Source: ZC4RG30 sp964396335
Lineage (GTDB): Bacteria > Pseudomonadota > Gammaproteobacteria > Steroidobacterales > Steroidobacteraceae
Direction of reading: 5' to 3'
Length of the DNA stretch: 25,977 nucleotides
Assembly: GCA_964396335.1 (NCBI GenBank)
Contig: CAYNEX010000023.1
Location: forward strand, 1-25,977
Positions 1 to 7,851 of this stretch are shown one piece after another. The translations under genes and the position numbers were made by a program. The notes under the pieces were generated by a model that made no database searches, was not told the origin of the DNA, and was given only the letters and a program-made list of their open reading frames with translations. How positions within the stretch are numbered: position 1 is the first letter of the stretch; every line of letters starts with the position of its first letter.

Positions 1-1583
1 CCGGCCTGCGGATGCGCGATCTTGGTCTTCAGCATGTCGGCCATGCGGTCGGGCATCGCCCACATGCCCTTGCCGATCTGCGCCTTGCCGGAGAAGCCCA
101 TCGCAAGGCCGATCAGCACATTGCGCCGCTCGTAGTCGCGGATCCAGGCCTGCTTCTTGACCTCTTCCTTCGGCAGCACGGGACCGGCTTCCATGCAGGT
201 GTGGATTTCATCGCCGGTGCGATCGAGGAAGCCGGTGTTGATGAACACGATGCGGTGGCGCGCGGCAGCGATGCAGGCGGCAAGGTTGGCGCTGGTCCGA
301 CGCTCCTCGTCCATCACGCCCATCTTCACCGTGTGGCGCGGCAGGCCCAGCAGGTCCTCGACGCGGTCGAACAGGTCGTTGGCGAACGCCACCTCGGCAG
401 GGCCGTGCATCTTCGGCTTCACCACGTAGATGGAACCGGTGCGGCTGTTGCGCTTCACGCCGCGCACGTCATGCAGCGCGATGGCGAGCGTGATGCAGGC
501 ATCGAGCAGCGTCTCGTAGACCGGCGCGCCTTCGAAGGTGACCGCGTCGCTTTCCATGTGGTGGCCGACATTGCGCACCAGCATCAGGCTGCGGCCCGGC
601 AGGGTGAGGCTGCCGCCATTGCGCTGGTAGGTGCGATCGTCATTCAGGCGGCGCTCGACGGTGAGGCCGGCCTTGCTGAAGCTGGCCGTCAGCGTGCCCT
701 TCATCAGGCCGAGCCAGTTGCGGTACACCCGCGTCTTGTCCTCGGCATCGGCCGCGGCCACGGAGTCTTCGCAATCCATGATGGTGGTGATGGCCGACTC
801 GACCAGCAGGTCGGCGATGCCGGCGGCGTCGCTCTTGCCGATGCGATGCTCGCGGTCGATCACGATCTCGATGTGCAGGCCGTTGTTGGTCAGCAGCACC
901 GCGCGCGGCGCGGCGGCATCACCCTGCCAGCCGGCGAGGCGCGCGGCGTCCTTCAGCTTCACGCTGCGGCCACCGGCGAGTTTCACTTCGAGGTTGCCAT
1001 CGACGATGGTGTATTCCAGCGCGGCGGCGTGGCTGCCGGAGGACAGCGGGGCGATTTCATCGAGCAGGCGGCGGCCGTATTCGATCACATGCGCACCGCG
1101 GCCCGGGTCATATCCCTTCGGCTTCGGATCAGGCGGCAGCAGCGCATCGGTGCCATACAGCGCGTCGTACAGGCTGACCCAGCGCGCATTGGCGGCGTTC
1201 AGCGCATAACGCGCGTTGTCGACCGGCACCACCAGCTGCGGGCCGGCGATCGAGGCGATCTCGGCGTCGACGTTGGCGGTATCGATGCGCACGTTTTCAG
1301 GTTCGGCCACCAGGTAGCCGATCTGCTGCAGGAACTCGGTATGGGCGCGCACATCGAAGGCCCGGCCCTTGTGCTCGCGCCACCAGCCATCGATGGCGGC
1401 CTGCAGTTCGTCGCGCTTCGCCAGCAGCGCGCGGTTGCGCGGCGTGAAGTCGGCGACGATGGCCTCGAACCCGGTCCAGAAATCCTCAGGCGTGATGCCG
1501 GTGCCCGGCAGTGCCTCGGTGTCGACAAAGGATTTCAGACCCGGATCGATGGCCAGACGGCCCAGCTTGATGGTCTCGCTCAC
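1..1583 (-). CDS. glcB: Malate synthase G, C-terminus cut by window edge
   Basis: Condenses glyoxylate with acetyl-CoA to malate in the glyoxylate shunt; a cytoplasmic, Mg-dependent, monomeric enzyme. About 527 residues are visible of the roughly 725 usual for the G isoform. Seen in the sequence: MLVRNVGHHM near residue 336 (the active-site Arg region, R338 in E. coli), MDEERRTS near 425 and FLDRTGDEIH near 453, which hold the family's Mg-binding Glu and Asp at almost the E. coli positions. The catalytic base (Asp631 in E. coli) would lie beyond the left edge. I chose GTG at 1583 (VSETIKLGRLAID), with a GGGG stretch about 10 bases upstream, because the protein then begins as the family does. 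It is divergent from the ThDP enzyme at 1649. Confidence 0.95.
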   Translation of the reverse strand, partial: MSETIKLGRLAIDPGLKSFVDTEALPGTGITPEDFWTGFEAIVADFTPRNRALLAKRDELQAAIDGWWREHKGRAFDVRAHTEFLQQIGYLVAEPENVRIDTANVDAEIASIAGPQLVVPVDNARYALNAANARWVSLYDALYGTDALLPPDPKPKGYDPGRGAHVIEYGRRLLDEIAPLSSGSHAAALEYTIVDGNLEVKLAGGRSVKLKDAARLAGWQGDAAAPRAVLLTNNGLHIEIVIDREHRIGKSDAAGIADLLVESAITTIMDCEDSVAAADAEDKTRVYRNWLGLMKGTLTASFSKAGLTVERRLNDDRTYQRNGGSLTLPGRSLMLVRNVGHHMESDAVTFEGAPVYETLLDACITLAIALHDVRGVKRNSRTGSIYVVKPKMHGPAEVAFANDLFDRVEDLLGLPRHTVKMGVMDEERRTSANLAACIAAARHRIVFINTGFLDRTGDEIHTCMEAGPVLPKEEVKKQAWIRDYERRNVLIGLAMGFSGKAQIGKGMWAMPDRMADMLKTKIAHPQA

Positions 1584-1648
1584 AGCGCGCTCACCCCAAA
1601 AGTCATAGACTTGAGCATTCTAACCAATACACCCGGAACGGGGGCGTC

Positions 1649-3208
1649 ATGGCGACTGTGCGGGAAGTCACCCTGGATCTGCTCGGAAGGCTCGGGATGC
1701 GCCACGTGTTCGGCAATCCCGGTTCCACCGAACTGACGTTTTTCCGCGATTTTCCAGCCGATTTCCATTATGTGCTGGGATTGCAGGAGGCGGTGGCCGT
1801 CGGCATGGCCGATGGCTTCGCACAGGCCACGCACAATGCTGCACTGGTCAATCTCCATTCGGCGGTCGGTGTAGGACATGCGATGGGCAACCTGTTCACT
1901 GCCTATCGCAACCGCTCGCCGCTGGTGGTGACCGCCGGGCAGCAATCGCGCTCATTGCTGCCTTTGGAACCTTTCCTGTTTTCATCGCGCGCCACCGAGC
2001 TGCCGCAGCCGTATGTGAAGTGGGCGGTGGAACCGGCACGCGCGCAGGACGTGCCGCGCGCGATCGAACGCGCCTACCACATCGCGATGACACCGCCGCG
2101 CGGACCGGCGTTTGTTTCCATTCCGATCGATGACTGGGATGAACCCTGCGAGCCGCTGGTGCCGCGTCGTGTCGCGCCGGAGCAGCGCGCCGATGCCGCG
2201 GCACTGCGTCGCGTTGCCAGGGCGCTGCAGGGCAGTGCGCGCCCCGTATTCGTGGTCGGCGCCGCCATCGACCGCGACCGCGCCTGGCCCGAAGTGGTGC
2301 GCCTGGCGGAAATGCATGGCGCGCTGGTGTGGGCCAGCCCGCTGATCGGACGCTGCGGTTTTCCCGAGGACCATCCGCTGTTCGCCGGTTTCCTGCCGGC
2401 GTTCCGCGAACAGATCCACCAGCGCCTCTCCGGCCATGACGTGGCACTGGTGATCGGCGCGCAGGTATTCACCTACCACGCAGAGGGTGAGGGCGGTTAC
2501 GTGCCCGAGGGCCTGTCGGTGTTCCAGATCACCGAGGATGCAGACTGGGCGGCCTCGGCGGTCACCGGCGAATCCATCGTCGGTGGTGTAGGCGCGGCGC
2601 TGCGCGAACTGGTGACGATGCCACGCGATGGCGCGCCGGCCGCGCAGCGCGGCCGGCAACCGGCACCGGTGCTGCCGCTGGCCGATCCGGTCACCGACAG
2701 CCTGCTGCTGCAGGTGCTGGCCGAGCTGCGCGCGCCGGATTCCATCATCGTCGAGGAAGCGCCGAGCACGCGCGAGCCGATGCACGATTACCTGCCGATC
2801 CTGCGACCGGAAACCTTCTACACCTGCAGCAGTGGCGGACTGGGCCATGCACTGCCGGCGGCAGTGGGCATCGCGCTGGCGCGCCGCGACCAGCAGGTGA
2901 TCGCGCTGCTGGGCGATGGCTCGGCGATGTATTCCATCCAGGCGCTGTGGTCGGCCGCGCAACTGCAGCTGCCACTGGTGGTGATCATCGTCAACAACCG
3001 CGGCTACTCGGCGCTGAAGTTCTTCTCGAAGCGCTTCGGGCTTTCCGACCCGGTGGGCACCGAGCTCCCCGGCATCGATTTCACGCAGCTGGCGCAGTCG
3101 ATGGGGTGCGACGCGCTGCGCGTCACCCGTACGGCCGACCTGCACGCCACGCTGCGCCAGGCACTGGCCTCCCGCCGCCCGGTTCTGGTGGACGTGCACG
3201 TCGCCTGA
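1649..3208 (+). CDS. mdlC: Benzoylformate decarboxylase-type ThDP enzyme
   Basis: Predicted to decarboxylate benzoylformate (phenylglyoxylate) to benzaldehyde with thiamine diphosphate and Mg; cytoplasmic, usually a tetramer. The length of 519 residues fits the family (about 528). Residues known to be catalytic in the Pseudomonas putida enzyme are present in order: Ser26 in FGNPGSTEL, Glu47 in LGLQEAVAV, His70 in NLHSAVGVG, and His277 in VFTYHAEGE (H281 in P. putida). The ThDP-binding motif runs from GDGS at 422 to NN at 449-450. A GGGGG ribosome site sits just before the ATG. No mandelate dehydrogenase or racemase is adjacent, so the natural 2-keto acid substrate is uncertain. Other ThDP decarboxylases of this clade cannot be excluded, but the Ser-His-His set argues for benzoylformate. 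Confidence 0.85.
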   Translation: MATVREVTLDLLGRLGMRHVFGNPGSTELTFFRDFPADFHYVLGLQEAVAVGMADGFAQATHNAALVNLHSAVGVGHAMGNLFTAYRNRSPLVVTAGQQSRSLLPLEPFLFSSRATELPQPYVKWAVEPARAQDVPRAIERAYHIAMTPPRGPAFVSIPIDDWDEPCEPLVPRRVAPEQRADAAALRRVARALQGSARPVFVVGAAIDRDRAWPEVVRLAEMHGALVWASPLIGRCGFPEDHPLFAGFLPAFREQIHQRLSGHDVALVIGAQVFTYHAEGEGGYVPEGLSVFQITEDADWAASAVTGESIVGGVGAALRELVTMPRDGAPAAQRGRQPAPVLPLADPVTDSLLLQVLAELRAPDSIIVEEAPSTREPMHDYLPILRPETFYTCSSGGLGHALPAAVGIALARRDQQVIALLGDGSAMYSIQALWSAAQLQLPLVVIIVNNRGYSALKFFSKRFGLSDPVGTELPGIDFTQLAQSMGCDALRVTRTADLHATLRQALASRRPVLVDVHVA

Positions 3209-3254
3209 TTGGGTAGAATCGGCGGAGTTTTTGCCTTTCGAACGCGGGAATCAC

Positions 3255-3989
3255 ATGTCTGAAAAGAACTCCGACAAGCGCCTGGTCTGGGACCTGCCCC
3301 TGCGCCTGTTCCACTGGCTGCTGGTGCTGTCCATCGCCGCCTCCTGGTACACGGCCGAGAACAGCGAGGAATTCCTCGAGCTGGGCTCGATGTTCTACAG
3401 CTACACCGAGATCCACTTCTGGCTCGGCTACTGGACGCTCGGCCTGATCCTGTTCCGCCTGGTGTGGGGATTTGTCGGTCCGCGCCACGCGCGCTTCGGC
3501 AATTTCATCGTCTCCCCGTCGAAGGCCATCGCCTACCTGCGCAGCTTCAACACCAGCAGCTACACGCCGGCTCCGGGGCACAACCCGCTGGGCGCCTGGT
3601 CGGTGGTGCTGCTGCTGGCGATGGTGGGCGCACAGGCGGTCACGGGCCTGTTCATCATCGACAACACCGAGATCTATCCGGCGCCGTTCCATGCCTCGGT
3701 TGAAGCGGAGACGGCCCGCTCGATGGCCACCTTCCACTTCACCAACTTCGACGTGCTGCTGTGGGTGATCGGCCTGCACATCCTGGCCGTGCTGTTCTAC
3801 CTGGTGTTCAAGCACCAGAACCTGATCATCGCGATGATCACGGGCAGGAAGCCGGCGAGCATGGTGCCGCCGCAGGAAGCGATCCCGAACTCGCAGCTGC
3901 TGAAGGCGGTGATCGTGATTGCGCTGGTGGCGTTCGCGGTGTGGCTGCTGCTGCAGCAGGCGCCGCCGCCGGTATTCGAGGATTACTGA
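3255..3989 (+). CDS. Cytochrome b561 / hydrogenase-type diheme cytochrome b membrane protein
   Basis: A 244-residue inner-membrane protein of the cytochrome b561 family related to Ni/Fe-hydrogenase cytochrome b; members pass electrons between quinones and a partner redox protein. It opens with the typical KRLVWDLPLRLFHW (His20), followed by about four to five hydrophobic segments. Further candidate haem-ligand His residues occur in TEIHFWLGY, ATFHFTNFD and GLHILAVLF. A last hydrophobic helix precedes a short Pro-rich tail. I chose ATG 3255 over an upstream in-frame codon at 3231 because it is preceded by GGGAA and starts the conserved N-terminus. A TAGAAT box at 3214-3219 could be its -10. 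The convergent neighbour encodes a cytochrome c', a plausible redox partner; that link is inference. Confidence 0.85.
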   Translation: MSEKNSDKRLVWDLPLRLFHWLLVLSIAASWYTAENSEEFLELGSMFYSYTEIHFWLGYWTLGLILFRLVWGFVGPRHARFGNFIVSPSKAIAYLRSFNTSSYTPAPGHNPLGAWSVVLLLAMVGAQAVTGLFIIDNTEIYPAPFHASVEAETARSMATFHFTNFDVLLWVIGLHILAVLFYLVFKHQNLIIAMITGRKPASMVPPQEAIPNSQLLKAVIVIALVAFAVWLLLQQAPPPVFEDY

Positions 3990-4000
3990 CGGAAATGAAA

Positions 4001-4033
4001 AAGGCCGGAAGTCCGCAACGGACTTCCGGCCTT
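4001..4033 (-). terminator. Strong bidirectional rho-independent terminator
   Basis: A perfect inverted repeat: AAGGCCGGAAGTCCG at 4001-4015 pairs with 4019-4033 around a CAA loop, giving a 15-bp stem. On the minus strand the stem is followed by a T run (complement of the A run at 3998-4002), so it should end cytochrome c' transcription strongly. It also lies 12 bases after the cytochrome b stop and can serve that gene from the other side. Confidence 0.9.
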
Positions 4034-4067
4034 CAGCGCAGTGGTCAATGACTGCGCTGTACGCGCC

Positions 4068-4556
4068 TTATTCCTTCATGCGGTACGCGTCGTGGCAGCT
4101 GCCGCAGGAGCGGCCGATGCCCGTCAGCGCACGCTGCGTGGCGGCGGCGTCACCGGTCTTGCCGGCCGCAGCGGCTTCCTTCGCAGCCGTCACCAGCGCG
4201 TCGGCCTTCGTCTTGAAGTCCGCCTGGCTGTTCCAGATGCCATCCACAGCGCCAGTCTTGGTGCCGGTGAAGCCGCGGGTGTCGACCGCGTAGGCAGCCG
4301 GAATCCTGGCGGCCAGCTCGGCGATCTTGTCGGCGTTGGTGGCAACCAGGGCCGGATCAACCGGACGCTGGCGGCGGAGCATCAGGCCGATCGGGTCGTT
4401 CAGGTCCTTGATCTCCTTGAAGAGGGCCTGACGGGCTTCAATGGCCTTGGTGGCCTCTGCCTGGTTGGCCGCCTTGGTGACGGCATCCTGCGACAGGGCG
4501 AGGGTCGAAACCGCCGCCAGAGCAGCCAACGATCCAATCCGGGTCAAACGATTCAT
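4068..4556 (-). CDS. Cytochrome c' (class II c-type cytochrome)
   Basis: A 162-residue periplasmic haem protein. An N-terminal signal peptide (MNRLTRIGSLAALAAVSTLALS) precedes a helical domain, and the single haem site CGSCH is at the far C-terminus (Cys151, Cys154, His155). That placement defines class II cytochromes c'. Members form four-helix bundles and bind NO or CO or take part in electron transfer; the role here is unproven. The mature part has an ADALVTAAKEAAAAGKTGDAAA region typical of the third and fourth helices. A GAGGG ribosome site lies about 10 bases before the ATG at 4556. The gene converges on a cytochrome b561-type gene and shares its terminator. Confidence 0.9.
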   Translation of the reverse strand: MNRLTRIGSLAALAAVSTLALSQDAVTKAANQAEATKAIEARQALFKEIKDLNDPIGLMLRRQRPVDPALVATNADKIAELAARIPAAYAVDTRGFTGTKTGAVDGIWNSQADFKTKADALVTAAKEAAAAGKTGDAAATQRALTGIGRSCGSCHDAYRMKE

Positions 4557-4605
4557 CGTGGTAAACCCTCGAAGTCTCTAAGTGAAAAATCTCGCGGCGA
4601 AGTCT

Positions 4606-4617
4606 AGTTGATCAACT
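4606..4617. promoter_or_regulatory. 12-bp palindrome upstream of cytochrome c'
   Basis: AGTTGATCAACT is a perfect palindrome 50 bases upstream of the cytochrome c' start and about 140 bases before the divergent lipoprotein gene. It contains TTGAT and ATCAA halves like those of FNR boxes, but they overlap instead of being separated by four bases, so an FNR site is not supported. It may be a regulator site or chance. Confidence 0.3.
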
Positions 4618-4752
4618 GTTCGGGACCAAGTCTGCAACCGGGTGGCTGAATCGCCCCTGAATCCCGAAACCCTGTGTTTCCGGCCCCGGGGTGTAGCATC
4701 CATCGATCCCGTCAGAAGTTGGGACAGCGAACCGGAGGAGGAATTCCACGCC

Positions 4753-5754
4753 ATGAACACAAATATGACCCGCGCCGGCGCCATCGGCGTCCTGCTTGCA
4801 GGCATGACACTGGCTGGTGGCTGCAGCCGGCAGGAGTCGCCGATGGCAGACAATTCCGCCGCCGCGGAAGCGGATGCGGCGCTGCCGGCGGAGATCTCCA
4901 TCCCTGGAACGCGCGTGCTGCCCGAGAGCCTCACCTCCAGCGCCGACGGTTCGATCTACATCGGCAGTGTCGGCCAAGGGCAGATCTATCGCGTGGCCCC
5001 GGGAGAGGCCACCGCCGAAGTGTTCATCGCGCCGGGGACCGGCGGCGTGAAGCAGGTGTTCGGCGTGTTCGCCGATGATGCAGCGGGCACTTTGTGGGCC
5101 TGCAGCAATGACCTCGGCGGTGCCGCGCCCGGGGCGGCGCCACCGGGACCGAGCGCACTGCTGGCATTCGATCTGGATACCGGAGAAGCGAAGGGCAGCT
5201 ATCCGTTCCCGCAGGGCGGCATGTGCAATGACATCGCGGCGGGCCGCAACGGCGATGTGTATGCCACCGATACGCCCGGCATGCAGATCCTGCGCCTGCC
5301 TGCGGGCGGCAATGCGCTGGAAGTGTGGAGCCCGCAGGGCGCCTTCGGTCCGGCGAATTCCGTGCTCGATGGCATCACGCTGGTGAATGACCGCGTGATC
5401 GTGAACACACTGGCCACCAACAAGCTGTTCGCGGTGGATGTCGGCGTGGATGGCAAGGCGGACAGGGTGGCGGAGCTCACGCTGTCGGCGCCGATCAACG
5501 GCCCGGATGGCATGCGCAGCCATGGCAATGGCCTCCTGACCACCGACAGCGGCGGCAAGATCCACTACGTGACGATCACCGGCGACCGCGCCGATGTCAC
5601 TACGGTGAAGGAAGGCCTGGACGGCGTGGTATCGGTCACGGCGGTGGGCAATTACGCCTACGCGCTGGAAGGCCAGCTCGCCATCATGTTCGCGCCGCCG
5701 GGACAGGCTCCGGAGGAAAAACCGTATCGCGCGGTGGGTTTCGAGCTGCCCTGA
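4753..5754 (+). CDS. SMP-30/gluconolactonase-like beta-propeller lipoprotein
   Basis: A 333-residue predicted lipoprotein. MNTNMTRAGAIGVLLAGMTL is a signal peptide ending in the lipobox LAGGC (lipid-modified Cys24), followed by an Ala/Glu-rich linker and a repeating beta-strand domain. The repeats (SADGSIYIGSVGQGQIYRV, GRNGDVYATDTPGMQILRL and others) suggest a six-bladed propeller of the SMP-30/gluconolactonase type. Candidate metal-binding positions of that family are present: Glu in LPESL, Asn in MCNDIA and Asp in GPDGM. A lactonase activity is possible, but the substrate cannot be read from the sequence. The ATG at 4753 has GGAGGAGG about 10 bases upstream; an upstream in-frame codon at 4642 would bury the signal peptide and is rejected. 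Confidence 0.75.
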   Translation: MNTNMTRAGAIGVLLAGMTLAGGCSRQESPMADNSAAAEADAALPAEISIPGTRVLPESLTSSADGSIYIGSVGQGQIYRVAPGEATAEVFIAPGTGGVKQVFGVFADDAAGTLWACSNDLGGAAPGAAPPGPSALLAFDLDTGEAKGSYPFPQGGMCNDIAAGRNGDVYATDTPGMQILRLPAGGNALEVWSPQGAFGPANSVLDGITLVNDRVIVNTLATNKLFAVDVGVDGKADRVAELTLSAPINGPDGMRSHGNGLLTTDSGGKIHYVTITGDRADVTTVKEGLDGVVSVTAVGNYAYALEGQLAIMFAPPGQAPEEKPYRAVGFELP

Positions 5755-5769
5755 ACGCGCGCGGGAGTG

Positions 5770-5806
5770 AACGCAGCGGCCGGGGCAATCCGGCCGTTTG
5801 CGTTTT
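5770..5806. terminator. Convergent terminator between lipoprotein gene and folE
   Basis: AACGCA plus CGGCCGG (5770-5783) pairs with CCGGCCG and TGCGTT (5790-5804), with a small internal bulge and a GGCAAT loop. On the plus strand the stem ends in TTTT at 5803-5806. It fills the 51-base gap between the two convergent genes and overlaps the folE stop codon. Confidence 0.75.
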
Positions 5807-6522
5807 CAGCCGCTCTTCAGGCGGATCAGCGACAGGAACTCGCGCCGCAGGGAAGGATCCTTCAGGAAGGCACCACGCATCACGCTGGTGACCATGCGCG
5901 CTTCGGAATCCTTCACGCCACGCCAGTGCATGCAGAAGTGGTCGGCTTCCATCACCACCGCCAGGCCATCCGGACGCGTCTTGGAGATCAGCAGGTCGGC
6001 CAGGCCGGTGATGGCTTCTTCCTGGATCTGCGGACGGGTCATGATCCAGTCGGTGAGGCGCACGTACTTGGAGAGGCCGATCAGGTTCGACTTCTCGTTC
6101 GGCATCACGCCGATCCACACCTTGCCGATGATCGGGCAGAAGTGGTGGCTGCAGGCGCTGCGCACGCTCACCGGGCCGACGATCAAGAGTTCGTTCAGGC
6201 GCTCGGCGTTCGGGAACTCCGTGACCGTCGGTTCAGCGAAATAACGACCACGGAACACCTCGGTGACATACATGCGCGCGACGCGGCGCGCCGTGCCCTG
6301 CGTGTTGTGGTCGCTGTCGGTATCAATCACCAGTGACTCCAGCACGCCCTGCATGCGTTCGGCCACTTCATCGATCAACTGGTCGAGCTCGCCTTCCTCG
6401 ATGACGTCGGAAATATGATCATTCGCGTGAAAGCGTCGTCCTACGTTCTGCAGGCGGCGGCGGATCCGGGCCGAAACCGGCTCCTCCTCTGTCGAGGCCG
6501 GGGTGGAGTTCGCAGTTTTCAT
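5806..6522 (-). CDS. folE: GTP cyclohydrolase I
   Basis: Converts GTP to 7,8-dihydroneopterin triphosphate, the first step to folate and other pterins; a cytoplasmic, zinc-dependent decamer. The 238-residue protein has an N-terminal extension of about 40 charged residues before the domain. The zinc ligands map to Cys124, His127 (in ACSHHFCP) and Cys197 (in DHFCMHW). His126 and His195 match the catalytic His112 and His179 of E. coli, and RGVKD follows as expected. The canonical CEHH is CSHH here, so Ser125 replaces a conserved Glu; this may mark a subfamily. IGLSKYVRLTDWIMTRPQIQEE is the usual substrate-pocket stretch. Confidence 0.93.
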   Translation of the reverse strand: MKTANSTPASTEEEPVSARIRRRLQNVGRRFHANDHISDVIEEGELDQLIDEVAERMQGVLESLVIDTDSDHNTQGTARRVARMYVTEVFRGRYFAEPTVTEFPNAERLNELLIVGPVSVRSACSHHFCPIIGKVWIGVMPNEKSNLIGLSKYVRLTDWIMTRPQIQEEAITGLADLLISKTRPDGLAVVMEADHFCMHWRGVKDSEARMVTSVMRGAFLKDPSLRREFLSLIRLKSG

Positions 6523-6630
6523 TGGCCCGGCAGTCTATGGCGATTCCGCCACACCGGCCAGTGCGTATTGCCCCGGCAGGCCCTGTGTTACGCTTTGCGG
6601 CCAGTTAACCCAGTCCATGAGGCCGGAACC

Positions 6631-6801
6631 ATGACAACAAAGCTTGAACGTCCCCTGAAGCGCGAGATCGTCGTCGACGAGAAGCCCTACACGCTGACGA
6701 TCGACGCCAATGGTCTCAAGCTGGTTGAGAAGGGTCGCCGCAACGGTCAGGAAGTCAGCTGGAAGCAGATCCTGAACACGGCACCGGCGGAGTCTGTTTG
6801 A
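6631..6801 (+). CDS. Conserved-looking 56-residue protein
   Basis: A small cytoplasmic-looking protein, MTTKLERPLKREIVVDEKPYT and on to ...APAESV. It has alternating charged and hydrophobic residues that would suit a short beta-sheet (REIVVDEKPYTLTIDANGLKLVEKG), and no signal peptide or membrane segment. I do not recognise a named family. Its TGA ends one base before the GTG of the L,D-transpeptidase gene, so the two are almost certainly co-transcribed and translationally coupled. The GGCCGGAACC just upstream is only a weak ribosome site. The role is unknown. Confidence 0.7.
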   Translation: MTTKLERPLKREIVVDEKPYTLTIDANGLKLVEKGRRNGQEVSWKQILNTAPAESV

Positions 6802-6802
6802 C

Positions 6803-7732
6803 GTGATCAAGCGCCTCGTGTGGCTCGCCGGCCTGCTCGCGACGACGGCCGGCGCCACGGTCTACCAGCTGCCAGCCGATGGGGTCACCCTGCTCGGACG
6901 TGAAGAGCAGGTGGTGACGCTTTACGAGGACACGCTTTACGACATCGCGCGCCGCTTCAGCCTCGGCTCCGAAGAGATGGTGCGCGTGAATCCCGGCATC
7001 GATCCATGGCTGCCGGGCGAGGGCAGGAGCCTGGTGATCCCGGGGCAGCGCGTGCTGCCACCGGGACCGCGTGACGGCATCGTCGTCAACCTGCCCGAAC
7101 ACCGTCTTTACTACTATCCGCCCACGAAGAAGGGCGAGCCGCAGGTGGTCTACACCTGGCCGATCAGCATCGGCAAGATGGACTGGCGCACGCCGCTGGG
7201 CACCACCCGCATCACCGACAAACGCCAGAACCCGACCTGGACGCCACCGGCCTCGGTGCACGCCGAGCGCAAGGCCAACGGCGAACCACCGTTGCCGAGG
7301 GTGGTGCCACCGGGACCGGACAACCCGCTGGGCGCGCACGCCATGCGCCTGGGGTTGCCGGGCGGGGCCTACCTGATCCACGGCACCAACAATCCGATCG
7401 CCGTGGGCATGGCCGTCACCCACGGCTGCATCCGCATGTACCCGGAGGACATCGCCGAGCTGTTCCCGATGGTCAAGGTCGGCACGCCGGTGCACCTGAT
7501 CAACGAGCCGGTGAAGGTGGCCTTCGTCGATGGTGAGCTGCTGCTCGAGGCCCACCCCCCGGTGGACGCCCAGGGGCAGAGCTTCGAGCCCGACCTGGCG
7601 GTCTTCGAGGACCTGCTGGAAAAGGCCCTGGGCGACTCCCTGGTCGCCATCCACTGGGACAAGGCCCGCGCCGAGCTGGCCCAGGCCCGCGGCATGCCCA
7701 CGGTGGTGGGGTTGGCGGCGCTCGCTCCCTGA
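6803..7732 (+). CDS. L,D-transpeptidase (YkuD domain) with LysM-like N-terminal region
   Basis: A 309-residue exported enzyme that forms 3-3 peptidoglycan cross-links or attaches proteins to the wall. A GTG-started signal peptide (IKRLVWLAGLLATTAGA) is followed by a LysM-like stretch, about residues 30-80 (YEDTLYDIARRFSLGSEEMVRVNPG...LVIPGQ). The YkuD domain is about residues 90-235, with the diagnostic HGTNNP and THGCIRM motifs (His207, catalytic Cys209). The order signal-LysM-YkuD matches the E. coli YbiS/ErfK/YcfS group. About 75 residues follow the catalytic domain. It is immediately downstream of, and coupled to, the 56-residue gene. Confidence 0.92.
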   Translation: MIKRLVWLAGLLATTAGATVYQLPADGVTLLGREEQVVTLYEDTLYDIARRFSLGSEEMVRVNPGIDPWLPGEGRSLVIPGQRVLPPGPRDGIVVNLPEHRLYYYPPTKKGEPQVVYTWPISIGKMDWRTPLGTTRITDKRQNPTWTPPASVHAERKANGEPPLPRVVPPGPDNPLGAHAMRLGLPGGAYLIHGTNNPIAVGMAVTHGCIRMYPEDIAELFPMVKVGTPVHLINEPVKVAFVDGELLLEAHPPVDAQGQSFEPDLAVFEDLLEKALGDSLVAIHWDKARAELAQARGMPTVVGLAALAP

Positions 7733-7755
7733 TTCACCTTATGGACGCCGGCCAG

Positions 7756-7783
7756 TTGAATGGCCGGTGGAATCCGCTATAGT
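7756..7783 (+). promoter_or_regulatory. Sigma-70-like promoter for the small charged protein gene
   Basis: TTGAAT at 7756-7761 and TATAGT at 7778-7783 are separated by 16 bases, close to the sigma-70 consensus. The site lies about 70 bases upstream of the start at 7852. It could also drive lysAC downstream. Confidence 0.55.
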
Positions 7784-7851
7784 TCGCAGCCCAAAGCCCT
7801 GCGGTTTGGGCATAACCTGCTGATTTAGCGAAAAAATAGCGCATTCCCAAG

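Noticed and set aside
12..1736. 574-codon plus-strand open frame over the first 1.6 kb
   Set aside because: It is antisense to malate synthase G, whose motifs fit on the minus strand. The antisense frame is Ala/Arg/His-rich without family motifs, as expected in GC-rich DNA.
2074..2472. Minus-strand open frame inside the ThDP enzyme gene
   Set aside because: Shadow of the plus-strand enzyme, whose catalytic residues are all in place.
4606..4617. FNR box upstream of cytochrome c'
   Set aside because: The TTGAT and ATCAA halves are merged without the four-base spacer of an FNR site; only an unassigned palindrome is claimed.
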